DNA from: Bacteroidaceae bacterium
GTDB lineage: Bacteria > Bacteroidota > Bacteroidia > Bacteroidales > Bacteroidaceae
NCBI GenBank assembly: GCA_900769765.1
Contig: CAAGHW010000035.1
Location: 1 to 32,148, forward strand
Reading direction: 5' to 3'
DNA: 32,148 nt
In this document: piece by piece, positions 15,820 through 23,057 of the stretch
Numbering within the stretch: position 1 is the first letter of the stretch
How the letters are laid out: each line of letters begins with the position of its first letter
Program-made: the position numbers and the translations under genes
The notes under the pieces: generated by a model
Databases searched by the model: none
What the model was told of the DNA's origin: nothing
Seen by the model: the letters and a program-made list of their open reading frames with translations, nothing else

Positions 15820-16764
15820 ATGAATGTTTTAATAACAGCAATCGGCTCTTTTTCAGCAGATTGCGTGATAAATACATTAAAGTCATATGGACATAAAGTC
15901 GTTGGATGCGACATATATCCTGCAACATGGCATGCAGTTTCAAAAGATTGCGATATTGTGTTTCAGGCGCCATTGGCAACAAAAGAAGATGAATATGTTT
16001 CATTTCTTTTAGATGTTTGTAAAAAAGAGCATATAGATTGTATTTTTCCACTTACGGACCTAGAAATAGATGTTATAAATAGACATAGAAAAGAGTTCTA
16101 TGATGCAAACATATCTGTTTTTATTCAATCAGAAGCATGCTTAAATATAGCACGCAATAAATACACTATGTTCTGCTTGTTCAAGGACGATAAAAATGTA
16201 AACGTACCATTCTCTGTTTGTTCAGAAGAATTAAATTCAGACTTCCCTATACCTGCTATTGCAAAACCAATTAATGGTAGAAGCAGTGAAGGATTGAAAA
16301 GAATTACAAAAAGCGAAGATATAAAAAGATTCATTGGAACCGCAAATTATATCATACAACAAAACATACCAGGTCCCGTATTTACGGTAGATTATGTTAG
16401 AGACAGATTTGGCAATGATTTTGCTGTTCCACGAGAGGAATTATTAAGAACAAAAAATGGAGCTGGAACGACTGTTAGAATTACGCCTGACGAATTGTTA
16501 AAAAGAACTGTATCATACATAGGGAAGAAATTGGATATTATGGGTTGTGTTAATATGGAATTCATTTTTAATGATGGCAAATATTATTTAATAGATATAA
16601 ATCCAAGATTTTCAGCGGGTGTTGCATTTAGCAATTTTATTGGATATGACATGGTTTTAAATCATTTAAAATCATTTACAGGAGAAAGGATTAGTTCCGC
16701 AATTGAATATAAGGAGCAAATTGTTTGCAAGCGCTATAAAGAAGAATTATTATGGAAGGAATAA
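15820..16764 (+). CDS. ATP-grasp domain ligase (CarB/PylC-like)
   Basis: A 314-residue protein with an N-terminal pre-ATP-grasp Rossmann-like part (VLITAIGSFSADCVI) and an ATP-grasp fold. The ATP-binding lysine lies in AIAKPINGRSSEG near 144-156, and the Mg-binding Glu and Asn in NMEFIFNDG and IDINPRFSAG near 245-265. Such ligases activate a carboxylate as an acyl-phosphate and join it to an amine. With an amino-sugar aminotransferase, a PLP enzyme and a GNAT beside it, an amide between an amino acid and a sugar is a plausible product, but no substrate is visible. Its end overlaps the next gene by 13 bases in another frame. Confidence 0.87.
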   Translation: MNVLITAIGSFSADCVINTLKSYGHKVVGCDIYPATWHAVSKDCDIVFQAPLATKEDEYVSFLLDVCKKEHIDCIFPLTDLEIDVINRHRKEFYDANISVFIQSEACLNIARNKYTMFCLFKDDKNVNVPFSVCSEELNSDFPIPAIAKPINGRSSEGLKRITKSEDIKRFIGTANYIIQQNIPGPVFTVDYVRDRFGNDFAVPREELLRTKNGAGTTVRITPDELLKRTVSYIGKKLDIMGCVNMEFIFNDGKYYLIDINPRFSAGVAFSNFIGYDMVLNHLKSFTGERISSAIEYKEQIVCKRYKEELLWKE

Positions 16765-17726
16765 AAAAACGCCCTTTAGTTAGCATCTGCACCCTAGTAT
16801 ACAACCACGAACCATTTCTTAAAGAATGTTTTGAAGGTTTTTTGATGCAAAAGACAAATTTCGCATTTGAAGTATTGGTGCATGATGATGCATCTACCGA
16901 TAACTCTGCAGAGATTATTCGTGAATACACAGAGAAATATCCTGATATATTCAAACCTATATATCAGATAGAAAACCAATATTCAAAAGGTGTTAAAGTT
17001 AGTGCTACATATCAATTTCCTCGCGCAAAAGGCAAATATATCGCCATATGCGAAGGTGATGACTATTGGACTGACCCGTTGAAACTGCAGAAACAGGTGG
17101 ATATATTGGAACAGAATCCAGATATAGGATTAGTATACACACAAGCGGAAGCTTTTGACAATGAGAATATTATTGGAGAAATTTCTTTTGAGGTAAAAGA
17201 TGCAGAACATCTATTATTGTATGGTAATGGAATTGCAAATTTGACAACATGTTATCGACGAGAGCTATTATATGCATATCTCAAAGAAGTAGACCCTGGA
17301 AGTAAGAATTGGTTAATGGGAGACTACCCCATGTGGTTATGGTTTATGCTCCATTCAAAAGCTTATTTCCTGAATGAGGTGACATGCAGATATCGCATAC
17401 TTCAAAATTCTGCAAGCCATAGTACAAATATACATAAGGTTGTTGCATTTGAAGAAAGCGTGCTTGATATAAGAGCCTTCTTTATAAATAAATATTGGAA
17501 TAAAGACAGGAAACTACTTAAACATGTATATACAAAGTCCACATGGTATATTTTTAGACTCTACATTGTAAACAACCTAGATAAACTAGCATTTAAATTT
17601 TTATTTCAACATTTTAAAATGTTAAAGCACAAACAACAACGATTGGGATTAACCTATTTTGTTTTACCATTTATAAGGAATCGTAAAAGAGCAAAATGGA
17701 CTTGTAATACAAGAATCTTCAAATAA
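16752..17726 (+). CDS. GT2-family glycosyltransferase
   Basis: A 324-residue GT-A glycosyltransferase. It starts RPLVSICTLVYNHEPFLKE, has a HDDASTDNS donor-site segment near 46-54 and CEGDDYW near 93-99, in which the GDD takes the place of DxD. This version, with EVLVHDDAST and EGDDYWTDP, is common in capsule and O-antigen loci. It overlaps the ATP-grasp gene by 13 bases and is also AT-rich. The remaining C-terminal part is basic and not clearly membrane-spanning. The donor is unknown. Confidence 0.9.
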   Translation: MEGIKKRPLVSICTLVYNHEPFLKECFEGFLMQKTNFAFEVLVHDDASTDNSAEIIREYTEKYPDIFKPIYQIENQYSKGVKVSATYQFPRAKGKYIAICEGDDYWTDPLKLQKQVDILEQNPDIGLVYTQAEAFDNENIIGEISFEVKDAEHLLLYGNGIANLTTCYRRELLYAYLKEVDPGSKNWLMGDYPMWLWFMLHSKAYFLNEVTCRYRILQNSASHSTNIHKVVAFEESVLDIRAFFINKYWNKDRKLLKHVYTKSTWYIFRLYIVNNLDKLAFKFLFQHFKMLKHKQQRLGLTYFVLPFIRNRKRAKWTCNTRIFK

Positions 17727-17953
17727 GCACAATCTACTATTTAGAAGGTTACTGTAAAAGACAATAAGTTTATTGGCAAACCAAAGGTAAAGATGGTTCA
17801 AAATATATTTAAACACATTTGGAGTTAAAGCTATATTATAAGCTAATTATTTACAAACAGTTTAATCCAATAAGCTGCATATACGACCACAACTTTATTA
17901 ATCCACAACAGTATCACTTCACTCTATATTTATTTCTAAAATACACATACATT
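17727..17953. other. AT-rich spacer before the Stealth gene
   Basis: 227 bases between two + strand genes. An open frame runs into the Stealth gene from 17819, but it lacks an ATG and has a low-complexity look. No clear promoter or hairpin was found, so it may hold a weak promoter or be a remnant of recombination. Confidence 0.4.
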
Positions 17954-18919
17954 ATGAATATCGACATTGTATATTTATGGGTAAACGGCAATGATCCTGT
18001 ATGGCGTGCCAAAAAGGATGCATTCATAGGAAGAGAGAGAAATCAATTAGACGAGCAAGCTATAAACGAAGCACGTTTCACCAACAACGATGAATTAAAG
18101 TTCTCCTTACGCTCCATAGAACAGAATGCACCATGGATAAGAAACATATACATTGTCACCGACAATCAGACTCCGGAGTGGCTCGACACGACAAATCCGC
18201 GCATTAAAATCATTGACCACACAGAGATAATTCCACAGGAGGCCTTGCCAACATTCAGCTCCACATCCATTGAATGGTGTACAGACAATATTCCGGGACT
18301 GTCAGAACATTTCCTCTTTGCCAACGACGACACCTTCATTGGCAGGGAGACCTTGCCCACGTTTTTCTTTACACCGGACGGCAAGCCTATAGTAAGGTTA
18401 AAAAGTTGGACAAGCAGCAGAAAAAATATGGACCAATATCTGAAAATGCTATCCAGATCGCAGAATTTGATACACGAAATGTTCGGTAGCTTCATCAAGT
18501 ATATGCCCCACCATAACATTGACGCATACAGAAAAAGCGATTTCAGCAAATGTAAGGAACTGTTCGCTGAACAGATTCGCCAAACAATAAACAGGCATTT
18601 CCGTAATGACAATGACTTGCACCGTTCCATAGTACAATATTATACTTTGGCAACAAAGAATGGTATCTTAAAACGCATGGGAAGATTCAATCGCCCAATG
18701 TCGTTTCTCGACAAAATAAAATGTGTCATACACAACAGTTACAACTACGATTCAAAGATGATTCACATTACATCTCCAGATATAGAATACGTAATCAAGA
18801 AATACAACCCCACCCTATTCTGTCTCAATGACGGAGAACGCGCAGACAATGAATGCCGTATGCGTGCACGGGCGTTTCTGGAAAAGAAATTTCCTAAAAA
18901 ATCATCTTTCGAAAAATAA
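17954..18919 (+). CDS. Stealth-family sugar-phosphate transferase
   Basis: A 321-residue member of the Stealth family, which includes bacterial capsule hexose-1-phosphoryl transferases and human GlcNAc-1-phosphotransferase. CR1 is IDIVYLWVNGNDPVW at 3-17. CR2 runs from LKFSLRSIEQNAPWIRN near 48 to the FANDDTFIG segment near 123. CR3 starts PHHNIDAYRKSDF at about 185, and CR4 (CLNDGERAD) is near the C-terminus. It would move a sugar phosphate, giving phosphodiester links in a surface polymer. The ATG at 17954 begins exactly at CR1. Composition returns to that of the wider genome, unlike the AT-rich genes before it. Its stop codon lies in the loop of a terminator hairpin. Confidence 0.92.
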   Translation: MNIDIVYLWVNGNDPVWRAKKDAFIGRERNQLDEQAINEARFTNNDELKFSLRSIEQNAPWIRNIYIVTDNQTPEWLDTTNPRIKIIDHTEIIPQEALPTFSSTSIEWCTDNIPGLSEHFLFANDDTFIGRETLPTFFFTPDGKPIVRLKSWTSSRKNMDQYLKMLSRSQNLIHEMFGSFIKYMPHHNIDAYRKSDFSKCKELFAEQIRQTINRHFRNDNDLHRSIVQYYTLATKNGILKRMGRFNRPMSFLDKIKCVIHNSYNYDSKMIHITSPDIEYVIKKYNPTLFCLNDGERADNECRMRARAFLEKKFPKKSSFEK

Positions 18920-18943
18920 TTCGAAAGATGATTTTTTAGGAAA
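18890..18943. terminator. 24-bp perfect hairpin enclosing a stop codon
   Basis: Bases 18890-18913 pair without mismatch with 18920-18943. The six-base loop AAATAA contains the TAA (18917-18919) of the Stealth gene. T-runs lie on both strands. It separates convergent genes, so it can work in both directions. Confidence 0.9.
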
Positions 18944-18965
18944 CTGTCATACGGGCTACAAGAGC

Positions 18966-20132
18966 CTATTTCTTATCCAATATTGAATCGAACAAATCTT
19001 TCCATTTTTTCAAGATAATCCCTGGTGCATAACCGGCCCTCTTGGCCACGGCACTTTCTCTTATTGCACGACGCTCGTCATCGTTCATCTCTGCAATCTT
19101 CAGCAATGTTTCGGCATACTCATCTTCATCAAACGGAGTAACCACAAAGCCGTTGATCCCAGATGGAGACAGTACATCTTTCACACCGTCAGAACAACCA
19201 AAAGCAACAGGAATACATCCGTGCGCCTGCGCCTCGGTCAAGCATAACGGCCATCCCTCGGTCTGCGACGTCAGACACACGACAGACGCTTTACGAAAGA
19301 ACGATTCAACAGACGATTGCCAGCCAAGCATCTCTACACGCTGTAAACCGTCCATTGCAATCTGTTTTTCCATCGACTCCCGATATTCACCATCACCGAC
19401 AATAACAAGTTTATAATCGGGCATACGTTCCTGTACTTTACCCCAGATTCTCAACAGACGATCAAGCCTCTTGGATACATTTTCCAAACGGCCACAATAC
19501 ATAATTATCTTCTCCTTGTCATATGTCACATTTTCAACCACACGCTCGGAATTTTCAATTACATATATCCTTGACTCCTCCGGTTTTATTCCAAAAGCAC
19601 GACATGTAGTCAGCCTGTAGTCTTCACACAACACGGTATATGCGTCACTACTGTTATAATGCTCCAATGTACGCTGTACTGCTATTGCAAGTGCGCGCCC
19701 TTTTTCAACATACTTCTTTTCTGCTCCCAAATGCCAAAATATTCTGTTCAGGATTCTCTTTTTTCGTTTTCGTATAATAGAGTAACGTTGCCAAAAAGGT
19801 TCACCATGGTTAGCAAACACGACTTTGCAACCTGTACGTTCTGCTATCTCTTTTATTCCAACAAGCGGATAAACAACTTGTATTATCAAATCGACACCTT
19901 CAGCAACAATCAACTTTTCCACAGCTTCGGCACGTCCTTTACCTTGAGGGATTACTCTGACATCAAAACACTCTTTTTGTGCATTGGTACATAATTCTTC
20001 GTCAAATTCCGAAACAAACAAAAAAGAACGATAACCGGTATTGTTTCTGTGAAGATATTCTACAATATCCAAAGTCACGCGCTCTGCTCCACCGGCAGGA
20101 AATTTTTCATGAATAAAGGCTATTTTCTTCAT
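18966..20132 (-). CDS. GT4-family glycosyltransferase
   Basis: A 388-residue GT-B fold enzyme. The N-terminal acceptor domain opens KIAFIHEKFPAGGAERVT, whose GGAERV is typical of GT4. The donor domain has IIMYCGRLENVSKRLDRLL near 210-228 and the E-x7-E motif in TEGWPLCLTEAQAHG near 305-320. The Met at 20132 was chosen over upstream ones because the conserved fold starts there. It faces the + strand cluster and is separated from it by the hairpin. It may act in the same glycan pathway, but it has its own promoter. Confidence 0.9.
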   Translation of the reverse strand: MKKIAFIHEKFPAGGAERVTLDIVEYLHRNNTGYRSFLFVSEFDEELCTNAQKECFDVRVIPQGKGRAEAVEKLIVAEGVDLIIQVVYPLVGIKEIAERTGCKVVFANHGEPFWQRYSIIRKRKKRILNRIFWHLGAEKKYVEKGRALAIAVQRTLEHYNSSDAYTVLCEDYRLTTCRAFGIKPEESRIYVIENSERVVENVTYDKEKIIMYCGRLENVSKRLDRLLRIWGKVQERMPDYKLVIVGDGEYRESMEKQIAMDGLQRVEMLGWQSSVESFFRKASVVCLTSQTEGWPLCLTEAQAHGCIPVAFGCSDGVKDVLSPSGINGFVVTPFDEDEYAETLLKIAEMNDDERRAIRESAVAKRAGYAPGIILKKWKDLFDSILDKK

Positions 20133-20223
20133 ATATGTATACATAAACACTCGACAAATATTGTTGCATTGTACAAAATGCCCACTTACCTATGCATAAC
20201 AATATAGGGTCGTCAATTAATTA

Positions 20224-20254
20224 CAAAATTACCTCTTTTTTTCCATTTTCCACA
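20224..20254 (-). promoter_or_regulatory. Bacteroidetes-type promoter for the GT4 gene
   Basis: On the - strand, TGTG (20254-20251), a 19-base spacer and TAATTTTG (20231-20224). The -7 box is exact and the -33 box matches at three of four bases. The leader would be about 85 bases. Confidence 0.45.
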
Positions 20255-20287
20255 CATTTCTTTGCATTTTTTTGACTTCCATATATA

Positions 20288-20323
20288 CAAGAAAAGGATG
20301 ACCACTCTGTCATCCTTTTCTTG
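20288..20323 (-). terminator. Terminator of the glycogen operon
   Basis: CAAGAAAAGGATGA (20288-20301) pairs with 20310-20323 around an eight-base loop. On the - strand it lies 47 bases beyond the GH57 stop codon. Confidence 0.8.
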
Positions 20324-20369
20324 TTATGGAATGAATAAATATATTCCCATTCGCTTTTAAGCCATTATC

Positions 20370-21770
20370 TTATGCTTTCTTTATGGCTTTCTTGGCAGCC
20401 TTTTTCTTAGGTTTCTCTTCAGCTGCAGGCTCTGCTACAGGTTCGGCAACAGGAGCCTCTTTTTTAGCGGCTTTCTTTGCCTTTGTAGCGAGTTTTGCCT
20501 TCAACTGCTCAACCTCTGCCTCGAGCTGGATAATCTCAACCTCCTGGTTGTCAATCATCTGCTGCAATGAGCCGAGTTCCTCGTTATCCATATCAGGATA
20601 CTGGGCACGTACACGAGCAAGGAAGTCACCAAGAATATTCATATAGTTTGTAAACGCATCGTATGGCGATTCATAGATACAACGCTCTGTGATGATACCA
20701 TTCTGCTTTGTTGTCATGAAGCGAAGGTTCTCGGCAGCCTGCAAGTAGTCGAAATCCTGTTTCAACTTCTTGTCGTCGGTGAGCATGATACGCTCTGCAA
20801 CGCTATACAACTTGCTGAATGCCTCGCGCTGCAAGGTGTTACCCAACCAAGAACTTGCATCGCGCTCCTCGTCCATCCAAGAGAGAGGATAAGGTACTTC
20901 AAGAGGACCTACAGACTTGTGGTTGTCGATAATCTCCGATGGTGTAGAGAATGTGATACCCTTTGCTGCAGCACATGCAGGCAATGCCTTCATGAAGTCA
21001 AGGATGTTAGACGACAATGGCTGTGCCATACCGATGGCAGAGAGATTCATGAAGATATTGATTACCTTCTCGTCTTCAGGGAACTGTGAAATCCAGTCGA
21101 TATATGTCTCTGCAAAGAGAGGATACTCGCTCCATTCAGGATTAGAGAAACGCAAAGAGATATCGTCGGACAACTTGTAGTCGCGCAACAGAAGCTTCAG
21201 GTTCGAAGCAAGGGCGCAGTTATATACGAAGTGAGGACTCTTCCATGCGAGAATGTGTTTTGCACCCTCGGAAAGCATACCCTTGAAGCCCATCTGTGAT
21301 GCCATCTCACCAATCTCGTCAGAGTAGATAAGACCAGAGTTACGCAACACTTTTGGTTTTTTGCCGAACAGTTCCTTGATTTTGCGGTTCTGACGCATTA
21401 CCTCTTCCATAAACACCTCTTTCGATGCCAATGATGACAAGCCGTGTGAATAAGGCTCGCAAAGGAACTCGCAGCAGCCGGTCTTATTGATTTCGTGCAA
21501 CAGTTCGATTACCTGTGGTGCATAAAGCTCCAACATCTCAAGACCCACACCCGATACCGAGAAGGCAACCTTGAATGCGCCTTTACTCTCACGAATCATC
21601 TCCAAAAGAGCCTGCAACGCCGGCACGTATGATTTCTCGGCCAACTCGAATGTCATGCTCTCGTTAGCATAGTCATCGTAGTAATAGTGGTCTGTACCGA
21701 TATCGAAGAAACGGTAACGCTTCAACTGTCTGATTTGATGTAGTTCAAAATAGAAACAAATTGTTTTCAT
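20370..21770 (-). CDS. GH57-family glycoside hydrolase with a Lys/Ala-rich tail
   Basis: A 466-residue cytoplasmic GH57 enzyme (alpha-amylase or 4-alpha-glucanotransferase type). It is recognisable from the opening ICFYFELHQIRQLKRY, the YYYDDYAN segment, EPYSHGLSSLAS, RNSGLIYSDEIG and SEWSEYPLF-like (here NPEWSEYPLF) motifs of the Bacteroides family. Near residues 390-425 there is a likely coiled coil (QQMIDNQEVEIIQLEAEVEQ). The last 45 or so residues are almost only K, A, P, E and V, resembling histone H1 tails. No signal peptide is present. It is the last gene of a three-gene glycogen set, 19 bases after the synthase stop, and would trim or rebuild stored alpha-glucan. Confidence 0.9.
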   Translation of the reverse strand: MKTICFYFELHQIRQLKRYRFFDIGTDHYYYDDYANESMTFELAEKSYVPALQALLEMIRESKGAFKVAFSVSGVGLEMLELYAPQVIELLHEINKTGCCEFLCEPYSHGLSSLASKEVFMEEVMRQNRKIKELFGKKPKVLRNSGLIYSDEIGEMASQMGFKGMLSEGAKHILAWKSPHFVYNCALASNLKLLLRDYKLSDDISLRFSNPEWSEYPLFAETYIDWISQFPEDEKVINIFMNLSAIGMAQPLSSNILDFMKALPACAAAKGITFSTPSEIIDNHKSVGPLEVPYPLSWMDEERDASSWLGNTLQREAFSKLYSVAERIMLTDDKKLKQDFDYLQAAENLRFMTTKQNGIITERCIYESPYDAFTNYMNILGDFLARVRAQYPDMDNEELGSLQQMIDNQEVEIIQLEAEVEQLKAKLATKAKKAAKKEAPVAEPVAEPAAEEKPKKKAAKKAIKKA

Positions 21771-21789
21771 ATCTTATATTCTTTTATTA

Positions 21790-23052
21790 TTACCAACCCA
21801 AAACTTTCTCATACATTCTGCGCAAGCGGAGTGCAACATCCTCCCATGTAATGCTGTCGACCTCCTTGCGTCCCTCAACCTTGAGATACTCATAAAGAGA
21901 TTCGTTATTACATATTGAATAGATGGCATCGGCCATAGCATTGATATCCCAATAGTCGGTCTTTATACACTTGTCGAGAATCTCGGCACAACCCGACTGC
22001 TTGGATATGATTGTAGGCACGTCGCACTGCATGGCCTCAAGAGGCGAAATACCGAAAGGCTCACTTACCGAAGGCATGATATACACATCACTTGCCTTCA
22101 GACACTCATAAACCTGACGTCCGCGCATGAAACCGGGGAAGTGGAAACGGTCCGAAATGCCACGTTGTGCAACAAGGCGTATCATATCGTTCATCATATC
22201 ACCGCTACCCGCCATACAGAAACGGATGTTCTTTGTTTTTTTAAGAACCTGCGCAGCAGCCTCGACGAAATACTCGGGACCCTTCTGCATTGTTATACGT
22301 CCAAGGAATGTAACGACCTTTTCGCCAGGAATCTTCTTTGGAACAATATCAAGAATCTCCTTCTCGAGCGGAGTCACCGCATTGTGCAATGTAGAAACCT
22401 TACTTGGATGCTGATGATATTTCTCGATTACGGTACGACGTGTCAATTCGCTCACGCAGAAGATATGGTCGGCATTGTCCATACCATTCTTCTCTATTGC
22501 ATAAACTGTAGGATTGACATTACCACGGCTACGGTCAAAGTCGGTAGCATGCACGTGAATGACAAGTTTCTTACCCGAAATCTGCTTGGCGTGGATACCG
22601 GCAGGATAGGTAAGCCAGTCGTGCGAGTGGATAATATCGAACTCCTCGGTACGAGCCACAACACCTGCTATTATAGAGTAGTTGTTTATCTCTTCGTGAA
22701 GATTGTCGGGATAACCGCCGGCAAACTCCATACAACCGAGGTCGTTTACATGCATATTGCTGAAATCGCCATAAATATGCTCTCTGTAACGGTAATACTC
22801 CTCGGGAGTCATGACATTGCCTACGCGTGAGTTGACATAGTCATAATTTACATCCTTCCACACGATGGGCACAGAGTTCATTGCCACAATTCTGAGGAAG
22901 CTGTTATCCTCGTCACCGTATGGTTTAGGGATACAGAACTTGATTTCAACATCGCCCTGCTGAACGAAACCTTTAGTAAGTCCGTAACTTGCAGTACCGA
23001 GTCCACCCGAAATATGAGGGGGGAACTCCCAACCGAACATTAATACTTTCAT
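21790..23052 (-). CDS. Glycogen synthase-like GT-B glycosyltransferase
   Basis: A 420-residue GT-B enzyme that should extend alpha-1,4-glucan from ADP- or UDP-glucose. It opens MKVLMFGWEFPPHISGGLGTAS, whose GGLGTAS loop binds donor phosphates. HSHDWLTYPAG lies near 145, the TFLGRITMQKGPEYF strand near 250, and the E-x7-E motif in SEPFGISPLEAMQCD near 335-350. It lies five bases downstream of the debranching-enzyme gene and 19 bases before the GH57 gene. That gene order, known from Bacteroides, supports glycogen metabolism over a surface-glycan role. Whether the donor is ADP-glucose or UDP-glucose is not visible. Confidence 0.92.
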   Translation of the reverse strand: MKVLMFGWEFPPHISGGLGTASYGLTKGFVQQGDVEIKFCIPKPYGDEDNSFLRIVAMNSVPIVWKDVNYDYVNSRVGNVMTPEEYYRYREHIYGDFSNMHVNDLGCMEFAGGYPDNLHEEINNYSIIAGVVARTEEFDIIHSHDWLTYPAGIHAKQISGKKLVIHVHATDFDRSRGNVNPTVYAIEKNGMDNADHIFCVSELTRRTVIEKYHQHPSKVSTLHNAVTPLEKEILDIVPKKIPGEKVVTFLGRITMQKGPEYFVEAAAQVLKKTKNIRFCMAGSGDMMNDMIRLVAQRGISDRFHFPGFMRGRQVYECLKASDVYIMPSVSEPFGISPLEAMQCDVPTIISKQSGCAEILDKCIKTDYWDINAMADAIYSICNNESLYEYLKVEGRKEVDSITWEDVALRLRRMYEKVLGW

Positions 23053-23057
23053 ATCTA

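Noticed and set aside
22141..22830. A 229-codon open frame on the + strand
   Set aside because: It is antisense to the glycogen synthase-like gene, and its translation shows no domain or motif.
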